The notes: generated from the letters alone by a model not told the origin. A stretch of 64,000 nt of DNA from Burkholderiales bacterium (GCA_030684405.1 JAUXYA010000032.1:1-64000); one strand, 5' to 3'. Counted from the first letter of the stretch, positions 48,547-57,821 are shown. Made by a program: numbers and translations.

Positions 48547-48746
48547 CTACGCCAGATCACCCGCCACAGGAGGTGGAATCGCCTTGCGTGCGCATCTGCA
48601 TGATCGACCCGGGGCACGATTTCTGCGTCGGCTGCTGGCGCACACTGCAGGAGATCAGTGACTGGCATCGCTACACCCCGTCACAGAAACTCGCCCTGCT
48701 GGCCCGGCTCGAAGACCGCCGCATTGCTTGTTCCGTCATCAACTGA
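48543..48746 (+). CDS. DUF1289 family protein
   Basis: 67 residues. The Cys pattern SPCVRICMIDPGHDFCVGCWRTLQEISDW is that of the DUF1289 family (small Fe-S or zinc proteins of unknown function). The ATG overlaps the HMG-CoA lyase stop (ATGA), so it is the coupled last gene or next gene of that operon. Confidence 0.85.
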   Translation: MTTPDHPPQEVESPCVRICMIDPGHDFCVGCWRTLQEISDWHRYTPSQKLALLARLEDRRIACSVIN

Positions 48747-48764
48747 ACCATCGGAGTCCGCTTT

Positions 48765-49319
48765 ATGCCCTTGCCTGCCCCCGCCCCGCGCACGCTCAAA
48801 CACAGGCGCGCCATCGAATGCACAGGTTATGAACGTGAAGACGGCCTGTGGGACATCGAAGGCCACCTCGTCGACACCAAGACCTATGTGCATTCACGCC
48901 GCGACGGCGGCCGCGAGCGCCAGCCCGGCGATCCGGTGCACCACATGTGGCTGCGCCTGACCATCGACCTTGACCTGAAAATCCATGCTGTCGAGGCCGT
49001 CACCGACAGCAGCCCCTACGAGACCTGCGGCAACATCACAGTGAATTTCAAGAAACTGGTCGGCCTTACCATCGGTCCGGGCTGGCGCAAGGCGATTGCC
49101 GAACGCGTCGGCGGCGTGCTCGGCTGCACGCATCTGGTCGAACTGCTGGGACCGGTGGGCACCACTGCCTTTCAGGCCACCGGCCGCGCACGCGAAGCGC
49201 ATAACGCCGGCCAGCCGGTCACCAAAAAACCCTACCAGATCAACTCCTGCCACATCTACAAGGACGATGCGCCAGCGGTCATGGAGCGATGGCCGGATTT
49301 CTATACGGGTCCGCGGTAA
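48765..49319 (+). CDS. DUF2889 family protein
   Basis: 184 residues. Seen: RRAIECTGYEREDGLWDIEGHLVDTKTY, HHMWLRLTIDLDLKIHAVEAVTDSSPYETC and LVGLTIGPGWRKAIAERVGGVLGCTHLVELLGPVGTTAFQ (in parts), a full-length DUF2889 protein. No function is established. It follows DUF1289 by 18 bp in the HMG-CoA lyase operon, which suggests a role in CoA-ester catabolism; inference only. Confidence 0.85.
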   Translation: MPLPAPAPRTLKHRRAIECTGYEREDGLWDIEGHLVDTKTYVHSRRDGGRERQPGDPVHHMWLRLTIDLDLKIHAVEAVTDSSPYETCGNITVNFKKLVGLTIGPGWRKAIAERVGGVLGCTHLVELLGPVGTTAFQATGRAREAHNAGQPVTKKPYQINSCHIYKDDAPAVMERWPDFYTGPR

Positions 49320-49335
49320 TAAGTGGTGTGCCTCG

Positions 49336-49355
49336 TCGCGCCTTCAGCGGCGCGA
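49336..49355. terminator. Weak bidirectional stem-loop between DUF2889 and the MFS gene
   Basis: TCGCGCC (49336-49342), TTCAGC loop, GGCGCGA (49349-49355). It has a short AT-rich flank on the right and sits between convergent genes. Confidence 0.4.
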
Positions 49356-49375
49356 AATTAACTGGCCTGGCCCCG

Positions 49376-49420
49376 GGATATAATATAAGTACTTGTTTTT
49401 ATTGATATTTTTACGTACTG
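49376..49420 (-). repeat. Dispersed AT-rich motif, copy F (over the MFS gene stop)
   Basis: On the minus strand GTAAAAATATCAATAAAAAC then AAGTACTTATATTATATCCC. It supplies the TAA stop of the MFS transporter (…AGTACGTAA) in sense orientation. Closest to the consensus of all copies. Confidence 0.7.
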
Positions 49421-50628
49421 CGCAAATACCACCAGCGCGCCAACGGCGACAGCACGCCGAAGATGCCGATGCTGGCGAAGGCCAGTCCCCAGGCGCTGAC
49501 GCTCTGGTTGCCGCCGGCAAGATCCAGCGTCAGGCCGAACACCAGCGGCGCAAGAAAGGCCGTGCTGAAGCCGACGAAGGAATACACCGCCATCATCGCG
49601 CCACGCATTTCCGGCGGCGTGCTTGCCACTGCGCCGGAGGTCAGCGCGCCGGAGTCGCCGAGCATCGCGCCGTAGTGCACCATCATCAGCAGCACGACGA
49701 TGTACCAGGGCCAGGCCGCGGTATAGCCGATCAGGCAGGCGATGACGCCGGAGAGTGTCATGAACAGGAAAATGATGCGCTGGCGGCCAAAGCGGATTGC
49801 CATCTCGTTGCCGGTAACACTGAACACGGGCCCGAGCACGTTGATCATCGCCGCCAGCGTTGCTGCCGACAGCGCCATCGGCGCGTGCTCCGGCTGCAGC
49901 GCCGCGCAGAACACGAGAAAGGCAACCATCCACGAGCGCTGGCCGAAGAGCTCGTAGTTGTGCGCGGCATAACCGATGATGTAGGGCAAGGTCTTGCGGT
50001 TCTTCAGCACCGGACGGAAATCGAGCAGCGCGCTGGCGTGTTGTTCAGCCGGGCGCATGCGGCCCAGCGGCATGCCGAAGGTCACCAGCAGCCCGGCCAG
50101 TACCGGTCCGACGGCGCCGAACCAGAAGGCCCAGTGCCAGCCCAGCGTCGCGCCGAGCTTGCCGGCGACGAGAATCGAGATCGTCGAGCCAACGCCGAAA
50201 CTGGCGGTGTAAAACGCTGTGGCGCGCGACTGCGCGGCGCCTTCAAGATGGTCAGTCAGCGCTTTCAAGCCCGGCATATAGGTACCGCCGAGCGCAGCGC
50301 CGATCAGGAACTGGGCAAATGCTGCGCTCCAGAAGCCGGCACCGAACAGCGCGAAGAACGCCGCACCGAGGCTGGCGATAAGGCAGGCCCCGAGATAGAT
50401 GCGCCGCGAATCCATGCGGTCGGTGAGACTGGTCAGCACCGGCACTGACAGCATGTAGCCGGCAAACATGAAACCGCTGATCGCGCCGGCCTCCGAGTTC
50501 GACAGGCTCCATTCGCGCTGCAATTGCGGCAGCAGCGTGGTGTAGGCGGCAAAGCCGGTCATCGACAGCACTTCGGCCCCGCACATTGTGGCAGTCAGCC
50601 GCCGCGCCGAATGTTTTCTCGCCGTCAT
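49411..50628 (-). CDS. MFS transporter
   Basis: 405 residues with about 12 membrane segments. MFS features: the cytoplasmic loop SLTDRMDSRRIYLGACLIAS between helices 2 and 3 and the mid-protein PLGRMRPAEQHASALLDFRPV loop. The N-terminus (LTATMCGAEVLSMTGFAAYTTLLPQLQREW) is like that of nitrate/oxalate-type MFS members, but the substrate cannot be given. It lies 9 bp downstream of the GDSL esterase, with crtI-like, esterase and MFS genes forming one minus-strand unit. Confidence 0.85.
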   Translation of the reverse strand: MTARKHSARRLTATMCGAEVLSMTGFAAYTTLLPQLQREWSLSNSEAGAISGFMFAGYMLSVPVLTSLTDRMDSRRIYLGACLIASLGAAFFALFGAGFWSAAFAQFLIGAALGGTYMPGLKALTDHLEGAAQSRATAFYTASFGVGSTISILVAGKLGATLGWHWAFWFGAVGPVLAGLLVTFGMPLGRMRPAEQHASALLDFRPVLKNRKTLPYIIGYAAHNYELFGQRSWMVAFLVFCAALQPEHAPMALSAATLAAMINVLGPVFSVTGNEMAIRFGRQRIIFLFMTLSGVIACLIGYTAAWPWYIVVLLMMVHYGAMLGDSGALTSGAVASTPPEMRGAMMAVYSFVGFSTAFLAPLVFGLTLDLAGGNQSVSAWGLAFASIGIFGVLSPLARWWYLRST

Positions 50629-50637
50629 GTTCCGCCC

Positions 50638-51246
50638 TCAAAGGGCCCCTGCGGCTCGCAGCAATCCGGCCACCGCCTCCGCCATCATGCGATAGCCGGC
50701 AGCATTGGGATGGATGGGGTCGGACTTGAGTTCCGCCCGATAGAGCACGCTGGTCACGATCTTGCCTTCGTAGGGTATGCCGAATTCCTGCGCCAGCTTT
50801 TCGTAAAACTCAGGCGCACTGGTGATCAGCCCCGGCGCCGGCACACCGATCAGCACTGCGTCGATCCCGCGCGACTTGATGGTCTTCAGGATCTCGCGCA
50901 GGTTGCCCTCTATGTTCGCCGGCGCCCCCCTGCGCAGCATGTCGTTGCCACCGAGACAGACGATCACCAGCTTCGGCTGGTGTTCATCGAGCACCCCGGG
51001 CAGGCGCGCCAGGCCGCCTGCAGTCTGCTCGCCGGGCACGCCGGCGCGGACTACCGTGCGGCCGGTCAACTGGCCAAGCAGCGCCGGATAACTTTCCTCG
51101 GGCTTCGCGCCGGTGCCATAGGTCAGGCTGTCGCCGAAGGCGAGAATGACATCGCCTGCACCGAGCTTGCCGAGGCGCGGCGCGTCGCTGCCGCAGCCGG
51201 CCAGCCACAGTGCGGCCAGGGCCGCCACAAAGAACCGCCGATTCAT
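50638..51246 (-). CDS. GDSL-type (TesA-like) arylesterase lipoprotein
   Basis: 202 residues. Lipoprotein signal: FVAALAALWLAGCGSD with lipobox LAGC (Cys 18). SGNH blocks: ILAFGDSLTYGTG (Ser), the Gly of RAGVPGEQT, VIVCLGGNDMLRR (Asn) and DPIHPNAAGYRMMA (Asp/His). Similar to TesA/lysophospholipase L1, which hydrolyses thioesters and lysolipids in the periplasm. It overlaps the FAD oxidoreductase upstream by 4 bp. Confidence 0.9.
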   Translation of the reverse strand: MNRRFFVAALAALWLAGCGSDAPRLGKLGAGDVILAFGDSLTYGTGAKPEESYPALLGQLTGRTVVRAGVPGEQTAGGLARLPGVLDEHQPKLVIVCLGGNDMLRRGAPANIEGNLREILKTIKSRGIDAVLIGVPAPGLITSAPEFYEKLAQEFGIPYEGKIVTSVLYRAELKSDPIHPNAAGYRMMAEAVAGLLRAAGAL

Positions 51247-52865
51247 GTCTTCTTATCCTTCAGCAGGCCGCGCCGGAAGTCGCGGACGATTTCCCGCGCA
51301 GCATTGCGTCCCGGCAGTCCGCTGACACCACCGCCGGGATGGGTGCCCGCGCCGCAGAGATAGAGCCGGCGCACCGGCGAGCGGTAATCCGCGTGCCCCA
51401 GCACCGGTCGCGCCGTCCACAGCTGGTCGAGCGTCAGCGCGCCGTGGAAAATATCGCCGCCGGTGAGGCTGAACTCGCGCTCGAGGTCCAGCGGCGAAAG
51501 TATCTTGCGCGAAATCACTGCGGCCTTGAAGTTGGGCGCGTAACGGCTCACGGTGTCGATGATATGGTCGGCTGCCTCCTCGCGGATGTCATCCCAGGAC
51601 AGGTCGTTCGGCAGCTCGGGGCTGAAATGCTGGCAGAACAGGCTGGCGACATGCCGGCCCGCCGGCGCCAGCGAATCGTCGACCGTCGAGGGAATCAGCA
51701 TCTCGACCACCGGCGCACGCGAACAGCCGTAGGTCCGCGCATCGAAATAGGCCTGCTCCATGTACTGCAGCGAAGGCGCCATGATGATGCCCGACTGGTG
51801 ATGCTGCGCCGGGACCGTGCCGGGCAGGCATGTGAAATCCGGCAATTCGCTGAGGGCAACATTCATGCGGAAAGTGCCCGAAGCGCATTTCCAGCTGCGG
51901 ATGCGCTGCAGAAAATCCGCACTCAGCACCGGCGCATCGATCAGTTTCAGATAGAGCAGTTTCGGATTGACGTTGGCAACGACACAGCGCGCCTCGATCA
52001 CGCGGCCGTCCTTCAGCTGCACACCCTGCGCGCCGCGCGAATCGACACACACGCTGGCCACCTCGGCCCGGGTGTCGATCTGCACGCCGCGCTCTCGCGC
52101 CTCTGCCGCCATCGCCTGGGTGATGGCTCCCATGCCGCCGACGGCATGTCCCCAGATGCCGCGTTTGCCGTTGACCTCGCCGAAGACGTGATGCAGCAGC
52201 ACATAGGCCGTCCCCGGGGCGTAGGGGCTGGCAAAGTTGCCGACAATGGCGTCGAAGCCGAAGGCCGCCTTGATCGCTGCCGATTCGAACCAGGCATCGA
52301 GCAGGTCACCGGCGCTCTTGGTGAACAGGTCCAGCACGTCGCGGCGCGCCGCCATGTCGAGTTTTTTGAAACGTCGCGCGGTTTTCAGCGCCGCAAAAAA
52401 ATCTCCAACCCCGCCACCGACGTTGGGCGGCGTCTCCAGCGCAAGCTCGCGCAGCACATCGGCGACGCGCTCGAGCATCGCGTAATACCCGGGCAGGCGC
52501 GCCGCGTCCTTTTTCGAAAATCGCGCGACTTCGGCCTGCGTGGCCTCCAGCGTGCCGCCGACTTTCAGGTAATCCGTATCGGACAGCGGCAGGAAATTCG
52601 AAATCGGCCGTTCGACGATGCGCAGGCCGTGTTCGACCAGCCGCAGGTCGCGGATCACCAGCGGATTGAGCAGGCTGACGGTGTAACTCGCGGTGGAATT
52701 GCGGAATCCGGGATGGAATTCCTCGGTGACGGCGGCTCCGCCCACCACGGCGCGGCGTTCCAGTACGCGCACCTTGAGCCCGGCCGCCGCCAGGTAACAG
52801 GCGCAGGTCAGACCATTGTGGCCGCCACCGACAATCAGGACATCGCAGGCGGCGGGCAGGGACAT
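51243..52865 (-). CDS. Phytoene-desaturase-like FAD-dependent oxidoreductase
   Basis: 540 residues from the ATG at 52865. The N-terminal FAD motif is VLIVGGGHNGLTCACYLAAAGLKVRVLERR (in parts), and the C-terminal motif is YLCGAGTHPGGGVSGLPGRNAA. Related to CrtI and the eukaryotic PYROXD2 type; no carotenoid genes are nearby, so carotenoid synthesis is not indicated. An in-frame ATG at 52913 exists but would add non-conserved residues. First gene of the minus-strand oxidoreductase-esterase-MFS unit. Confidence 0.87.
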   Translation of the reverse strand: MSLPAACDVLIVGGGHNGLTCACYLAAAGLKVRVLERRAVVGGAAVTEEFHPGFRNSTASYTVSLLNPLVIRDLRLVEHGLRIVERPISNFLPLSDTDYLKVGGTLEATQAEVARFSKKDAARLPGYYAMLERVADVLRELALETPPNVGGGVGDFFAALKTARRFKKLDMAARRDVLDLFTKSAGDLLDAWFESAAIKAAFGFDAIVGNFASPYAPGTAYVLLHHVFGEVNGKRGIWGHAVGGMGAITQAMAAEARERGVQIDTRAEVASVCVDSRGAQGVQLKDGRVIEARCVVANVNPKLLYLKLIDAPVLSADFLQRIRSWKCASGTFRMNVALSELPDFTCLPGTVPAQHHQSGIIMAPSLQYMEQAYFDARTYGCSRAPVVEMLIPSTVDDSLAPAGRHVASLFCQHFSPELPNDLSWDDIREEAADHIIDTVSRYAPNFKAAVISRKILSPLDLEREFSLTGGDIFHGALTLDQLWTARPVLGHADYRSPVRRLYLCGAGTHPGGGVSGLPGRNAAREIVRDFRRGLLKDKKT

Positions 52866-53077
52866 GTCGGCGTGGCTGGCGTACGGAGAACGGAAATTGC
52901 GGCGCCTAAGCAAATGAAGCTGGGCACGGGTGCGAAGTCATTTCTATGTTTTTGAAGTGGGCCGCCGACCGCAAGCGGGTGCACCGGACTGTCCATACGT
53001 CTTCGATTACGGTTAACCGGCGTGCTTTTCTGTACCGGACAAATCAGCTTACAACCGCAAATCCTCTGCTAGCCAAG

Positions 53078-53285
53078 CTAGAGCCTCTTATGAACTTGCG
53101 AAACTCTTCCCTCATCCCAACCCTTCTGCTCCGCTTCAAGTGTCCCCTTGTCCCGGAGGGAGAAGGGCTTTACCCCCCCTCTCCCTTCGGGACCTCGGTG
53201 CCGCTTGACGGTAGAGGGGCAGGGGGTGAGGGAAAGCATCTCTCTGATTTACCTGATTAATTTTTAGGTTCATAACAGGCTCTAG
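53078..53285. mobile_element. 208-bp element with 20-bp terminal inverted repeats, enclosing a palindromic repeat
   Basis: The left end ctagagcctcttatgaactt (53078-53097) and the reverse complement of the right end, ctagagcctgttatgaacct (53266-53285), differ at two positions. The interior (53109-53235) is a GC-rich palindromic repeat related to 28352-28415. The rest of the 634-bp gap (52866-53499) has no gene. Confidence 0.65.
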
Positions 53286-53499
53286 TCTACCTCATTTTTT
53301 TCATGCGTCGGCCGCTCGTAAGGCGCAGCGTCGCTGACGCCGCCCGACGGGATAATTCGCCCGTCGTCCGTGCCCGGAGGTTGTTGCGGTACCGGCTCTG
53401 ACTCGACCGCCGTGCCGGGACACCCGCAAAGCCAGCGCTGGTGCGCAGGCATTCACGCGCGTCTTTGCAAGCTCCTCGCCCGGCAAAGGCGGACTCCGG

Positions 53500-55227
53500 T
53501 CAGCAATCTTCGGCAGGGGGAAAGATTAAACGCTGCACTAAATCGCGCAGTTCTTCGATGTCCGGAGGCTTGCCGATCAGGTGCCGCACCCCGGCCTCCG
53601 CGGCCTGCCCGCGCAATTCGCTCGTGATATAGCCCGAGACCATGATCACCGGCAGTTCGGGCAAGGCATGGTGAATCGCCCGTGCAATCTCCAGTCCGGA
53701 TGTGCCGAGCATATTGAAATCGGTCACCACCAGATCGAAGCGATCCTTGCCGGCAAGCACCGCGTCAAGCGCGTCGCGTTGCTCGAGATAGGCACTGACG
53801 TGATAACCCCAACTTTCCAGCATCCGCTTGTTTGCAAACAGCTGTGGCGGATCGTCATCGATATAGAGTATGCGCCGGCCGCGGCCTTCGCTGGCCACGC
53901 TCGCGGGCTCGGTTGTGCCCGCTACAGCCGCCACTTCACTCACGCCTGGAAAATACATCTCGAAGCTGCTGCCCCTGCCCGGTTCGCTGTGCACGATGAT
54001 CGCCGCTTCGTGCTCCTGCAGGATGCCATGCACCACTGCCAGACCCAGTCCCGTGCCCTCGCCTCGCGGTTTGGTGGTAAAGAAGGGTTCAAAAATCCGT
54101 TGTTGGGTGGCCATGTCCATGCCGCGTCCCGTATCGCTGACGACAAGATGAGCATAATGGCCTGGTCGCAAGTGGGGATGTAGCCGCGCCGAGTCTGCGT
54201 CCAGCATGACGCCTTCAACCCGAATGTCGATGCGGCCGGCGCGGCCCTTCATTGCGTACGCAGCATTATTGCCAAGATTCAGCACTACCTGCTGCAATTG
54301 TGTCTCGTCGGCGACCACCGATGGCGTATCGTCGGCGCAGTGGTACTCAATACGCACTATTCCGCTCAGCGCTGCACGCAGCAGACGCACCGACTCATCC
54401 ACGGCGGAACGCAACGATATCACCCGGCGTAAGTGCGACCCGCTCCGGCCAAAAGCCAGGATCTGCTGCACCAGATCGTTGGCGCGGCGTGCAGCCTTGT
54501 TAATTTCTTCCAGGCTTACCAGCGCCCTCCTGTTCGCCGCCGCATCCCGGCGCGCCAGTTCTGCATTAATCAGTATGGTCCCGAGGATATTGTTGAAATC
54601 ATGAGCGATCCCCTCGGCCAGGGTTCCGAGCGCCTCCATTTTTTGCGATTCGCGCAATTGTGCTTCAAGCAACACACGCTCCTGCGAAGCTTTTTTTCGC
54701 TCGGTGATGTCGCGAATCACGGCGAGCAGGCCAGGACTGGCGCCATCTTCTGCGCGCAAACGGCTCACCGAGGACTCGACGTAGATCTCTTCGCCGCTAC
54801 GCTTGACGTGGGCGCTTTCGCCGCGCCAACAGCCGGTATCGCGCAGGACAGTCATCGCGCTGGCTTCGTCTTCCGGGCGCAACCAGCGATTTTGGTATAT
54901 CCAGGAGAGCTCTCGCCCAAGCACATCGGAGGAGGAGACATCGTATTGCCGCTCGGCCGCGGCGTTGAGGTAGGTCACGTGCTGGTCGGCGTCAATGGTG
55001 ATAACCGCGTCGCTCACTTGGGCGAGGATTTCGCCACGGAAGCGGTGTGCTTCGGCCTCGAGGCCTTGCAGCAGGAAAATTTGCGGACCGGCAGGGGTTT
55101 CAACAACGAGCGCGTCAGCCTCTCCGCTGCGGATAGCCTGCAGCGTCTGCTCCGCTTCATGCAGTCGGGCGCGCAAGTCGGCATTCTGCGCGAGAAGCGC
55201 TGCGTCGGGGGGAGGGTCTGCGTGCAT
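53500..55227 (-). CDS. Hybrid PAS sensor histidine kinase with C-terminal receiver
   Basis: 575 residues, cytoplasmic (no membrane segments). Order: short N-terminal coiled coil (1-40), PAS domain (about 60-180, VSDAVITIDADQHVTYLNAAAERQY), HisKA of the NtrB-like type (IAHDFNNILGT, His209), HATPase (NLGNNAAYA, DTGRGMDMATQQ, GTGLGLAVVHG) and a receiver with phospho-Asp503 (VTDFNML), acidic pocket Asp457-459 and Lys553. It is the last gene of the kai operon, 45 bp after the second kaiB. By analogy with cyanobacterial SasA/CikA it may read the KaiC state; inference. Confidence 0.9.
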   Translation of the reverse strand: MHADPPPDAALLAQNADLRARLHEAEQTLQAIRSGEADALVVETPAGPQIFLLQGLEAEAHRFRGEILAQVSDAVITIDADQHVTYLNAAAERQYDVSSSDVLGRELSWIYQNRWLRPEDEASAMTVLRDTGCWRGESAHVKRSGEEIYVESSVSRLRAEDGASPGLLAVIRDITERKKASQERVLLEAQLRESQKMEALGTLAEGIAHDFNNILGTILINAELARRDAAANRRALVSLEEINKAARRANDLVQQILAFGRSGSHLRRVISLRSAVDESVRLLRAALSGIVRIEYHCADDTPSVVADETQLQQVVLNLGNNAAYAMKGRAGRIDIRVEGVMLDADSARLHPHLRPGHYAHLVVSDTGRGMDMATQQRIFEPFFTTKPRGEGTGLGLAVVHGILQEHEAAIIVHSEPGRGSSFEMYFPGVSEVAAVAGTTEPASVASEGRGRRILYIDDDPPQLFANKRMLESWGYHVSAYLEQRDALDAVLAGKDRFDLVVTDFNMLGTSGLEIARAIHHALPELPVIMVSGYITSELRGQAAEAGVRHLIGKPPDIEELRDLVQRLIFPPAEDC

Positions 55228-55272
55228 GTCGGATCAGTCGTTTTTAGCGGAAGCAACCGGCTCTGTGGTCTT

Positions 55273-55605
55273 TTAGCACTCGCCCCCCTGAAAAAAGCTT
55301 GGGACCATCGACATGCTGCCGATTAAGCGGCGCGCCGGCAGCGGCAGTAGCTTGATCAAGGTCGGCGCGGCGATGATCTGATTCTCTGCGGCCAGCGCCG
55401 GTCGCTGGGAGATATCCACAACTTCCAGATCGTAGCGTCCTTGCAGATGTTCCTCGCAAAGCTTGCGAGTGTTCACGATCGCGCGTCCGGAGCTCCCTGT
55501 CGTGCCGGCGACGTAAAGCTGCAGCACGTAGTGCGCGTTATCGAGGTTCGCCGTGGCGGCCGCAAAGCCGGCAAGCTTGCGTGGGGCGGAGGCTTGCTTT
55601 CTCAT
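55273..55605 (-). CDS. KaiB-like protein, divergent second copy
   Basis: 110 residues. KaiB core: [60 protein letters not shown] (in parts). After that, the family's IGDLS-type segment is replaced by [17 protein letters not shown], so the Asp at a position known to affect KaiB fold switching in cyanobacteria is Ser. The N-terminus carries an extra ~20-residue Ala-rich extension. Start overlaps the first kaiB by 4 bp. It may bind KaiC differently or act as a competitor; inference. Confidence 0.88.
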   Translation of the reverse strand: MRKQASAPRKLAGFAAATANLDNAHYVLQLYVAGTTGSSGRAIVNTRKLCEEHLQGRYDLEVVDISQRPALAAENQIIAAPTLIKLLPLPARRLIGSMSMVPSFFQGGEC

Positions 55606-55913
55606 GCACGGTCCATGTTTATCGGCGGCACAATCGGCCGCACATCGAGACCGACGAGCACGCGTTCCTCATTGGACAGATCACCGATGATTTTCATGAC
55701 CGGTTTGGGCAGGCGGCGCACGAGCGCCGGCAATGCGAGGATCTGGTCGCCCGCTGCAAGCTGCGGGTTCTTGACAAGGTCGATGATCTCGATCCGGTAG
55801 CGCCCGGCGAGGTGCGTGTCGCAGATGCGCTGCAGATTGCTAAAAGCCGTAAGCGATTTCGGCGTCTGACCGGCGACGTACAGCCTCAACTCATAGTTGA
55901 GAGCATTTTTCAT
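55602..55913 (-). CDS. KaiB
   Basis: 103 residues, standard KaiB length. [74 protein letters not shown] (in parts) follow the cyanobacterial KaiB closely, including the IIGDLS segment. In cyanobacteria KaiB binds the CI ring of KaiC at night after a fold switch. Its ATG overlaps the kaiC stop by 4 bp. Confidence 0.94.
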   Translation of the reverse strand: MKNALNYELRLYVAGQTPKSLTAFSNLQRICDTHLAGRYRIEIIDLVKNPQLAAGDQILALPALVRRLPKPVMKIIGDLSNEERVLVGLDVRPIVPPINMDRA

Positions 55914-57664
55914 CGCTTTCCCTTCTTCCGGCTGCCGTTGGTTTTATCGGCGCCGCGCAGTAGCGTCATGGTGTCGGTGATCTGTAGTGTGTTCTTTCGC
56001 TGCAAAACCTGCCGCGCGATCGTGGTGGCCATCTCGGCCGTTTCCGCGTCCGCCTCGGCCTGCAGCGCGGCGATCCGTGCCGCGATCGCCTTTTGCCTGC
56101 TCGCGAGTTGCTTAACCCTGTGTTGGTGCTCTTCTACGCGCAACACGGCGGCGGCGCGCTCCTGCTCTTCCTGCGTCACGCGCGCCGACCCGGTAAGCAC
56201 GCGCTCGGCACCCAGGTAGACATCCACCAGGTCGATACCCCTGCTGCTGAGGACGAGTTCGCGCACCTGATTCGAGTGCTTCATGCCGCGCGATTTCAGC
56301 ACGTAGATCGTGCGATTGCGCTCGCCGTTGAATTCCACGTTGCGCAACAGCAGCCATGTGTCCATGAGCGAAGATACGCCGAGCTGCGAGTCGTCCAGCA
56401 TCTCTCCCCTGCCCTCCGTGAGACTCGCGAAGAGCGCGGTGATCTGCTGCCGCTTGAGGAAATCAATGAGCCGCATCAGCATGGGCTTTACTTGTGACGC
56501 AGTGAGATCGAGCGAGAGATTGCTGATCGGGTCGATGACGACCAAGCTCGGGCGAAAATCTCTCACGGCGTCGTGCATCAACAACAGGTGCTCCTCGAGC
56601 CCGACCAAGGTGGGACGCGACGAGTGAATCTGGAGCAGCCCTTTTTTCACCCACTGCGCGAGGTCGATACCGATGGAGCCCATGTTGCGCACAATCTGTG
56701 CGCTCGATTCCTCGTAGGCAAACAGCAGTACACGTTCGCCGCGCCGGCACGCGGTGTCGGCGAACTTGGCGCCGATGCTGCTCTTGCCGGTGCCCGGCGA
56801 ACCGGAGACGAGCACGCTGCTGCCGCGGTAAACGCCCTTGCCGCCGAGCATCTCGTCGAGCCGGGCAATGCCCGTGGGAATGCGCTGCGCTGAGACCCCG
56901 TGATCCAGTTGCAGGGACGTGATCGGCAGCACCGAGAGCCCGCGCCCGCTGATTATGAAGGGATATTCGTTGGTGCCATGTGCCGAACCGCGGTATTTCA
57001 GCACGCGCAGCCGGCGCGTGGAAATCTGCTCGTGCATGCGCTGATCAAGGACGATCACGCAATCGGCTACGTATTCCTCCAGCCCGTAACGCGTCAGGGA
57101 ATGGTCACCGCGCTCGCCCGTGATGATTGCCGTCAGGCCGCGATCCTTCAGCCAGCGGAAAAGACGACGCAACTCCGCGCGGAGGATGGCGTGATTTGGC
57201 AGCCCGGCGAACAGCGCCTCGACCGTGTCGAGCACCACGCGCTTGGCGCCAATGGAGTCGACTGCGTTCCCGATCCGGATGAAGAGCCCTTCCAGATCGT
57301 ACTCTCCGGTCTCCTCGATCTCGCTGCGCTCGATTTGGACGTGATCGATCCTGATTTTGTTTTGTGCCGAGAGCTTCTTCAGATCATGACCGAGCGAGCG
57401 AACATTGGCGGTAATTTCGGCCGTGCTTTCCTCGAACATCATGAGCACGCCCGGTTCGCCAAACTGCGTCGCCCCGTGCACCAGGAATTCGACGGCGAGC
57501 ATGGTCTTGCCAGACCCCGCGCTGCCGCAGACGAGAGTCGGGCGGCCGGTGGGCAGCCCGCCGCCGGTGATTTCATCAAGGCCCTGGATGCCGGTGGGGG
57601 ACTTGGCCAGCTGGTAGCCGGAGGAGATGCTCATTTTATTCAAAGTCCTTGGTTCCAGGATCAC
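55910..57664 (-). CDS. KaiC-like double RecA-domain ATPase/kinase
   Basis: 584 residues from GTG at 57664, or 574 from the ATG at 57634 (numbers below use the 574 form). CI: Walker A GSAGSGKT (37-44), catalytic EE68-69. [11 protein letters not shown] (278-285), EE308-309, and Ser421-Ser422 at the positions of the Ser431/Thr432 autophosphorylation sites of Synechococcus. A ~85-residue charged coiled-coil tail (490-574) is absent in cyanobacterial KaiC but resembles the tail of the Rhodobacter sphaeroides KaiC. No kaiA exists nearby. The GTG overlaps the stop of a possible leader peptide. Confidence 0.92.
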   Translation of the reverse strand: MILEPRTLNKMSISSGYQLAKSPTGIQGLDEITGGGLPTGRPTLVCGSAGSGKTMLAVEFLVHGATQFGEPGVLMMFEESTAEITANVRSLGHDLKKLSAQNKIRIDHVQIERSEIEETGEYDLEGLFIRIGNAVDSIGAKRVVLDTVEALFAGLPNHAILRAELRRLFRWLKDRGLTAIITGERGDHSLTRYGLEEYVADCVIVLDQRMHEQISTRRLRVLKYRGSAHGTNEYPFIISGRGLSVLPITSLQLDHGVSAQRIPTGIARLDEMLGGKGVYRGSSVLVSGSPGTGKSSIGAKFADTACRRGERVLLFAYEESSAQIVRNMGSIGIDLAQWVKKGLLQIHSSRPTLVGLEEHLLLMHDAVRDFRPSLVVIDPISNLSLDLTASQVKPMLMRLIDFLKRQQITALFASLTEGRGEMLDDSQLGVSSLMDTWLLLRNVEFNGERNRTIYVLKSRGMKHSNQVRELVLSSRGIDLVDVYLGAERVLTGSARVTQEEQERAAAVLRVEEHQHRVKQLASRQKAIAARIAALQAEADAETAEMATTIARQVLQRKNTLQITDTMTLLRGADKTNGSRKKGKR

Positions 57665-57732
57665 CGACCGTCAAACATGGTTGCCGTGAGTGGAGGACGC
57701 TGATTCTGCTTTGGGATATGCGATGACAGCAT
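57661..57732 (-). CDS. Possible 23-residue leader peptide before kaiC
   Basis: ATG at 57730-57732 is preceded by AGGAGA at 8 nt, the best ribosome binding site in this region. It would encode MLSSHIPKQNQRPPLTATMF then DGR, and its TGA overlaps the kaiC GTG (GTGA). kaiC itself has no comparable Shine-Dalgarno at its GTG. This points to translational coupling or a regulatory upstream frame. There is no homology evidence. Confidence 0.4.
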   Translation of the reverse strand: MLSSHIPKQNQRPPLTATMFDGR

Positions 57733-57821
57733 GGCGAATTTCTCCTGGTTGCATCGGTGGTTGCACTGGCTGATAAGTTCGTACACTGTTGTGCGTCTAT
57801 TCATTCAAGTTTGCGCCTTTT

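Noticed and set aside
51243-52865. Carotenoid biosynthesis from the CrtI-like gene
   Set aside because: No crtB, crtE or other carotenoid genes are nearby, and the family includes many unrelated oxidoreductases.
53500-57664. A full circadian clock
   Set aside because: No kaiA is present; by analogy with Rhodobacter an hourglass-type timer is the more careful reading.
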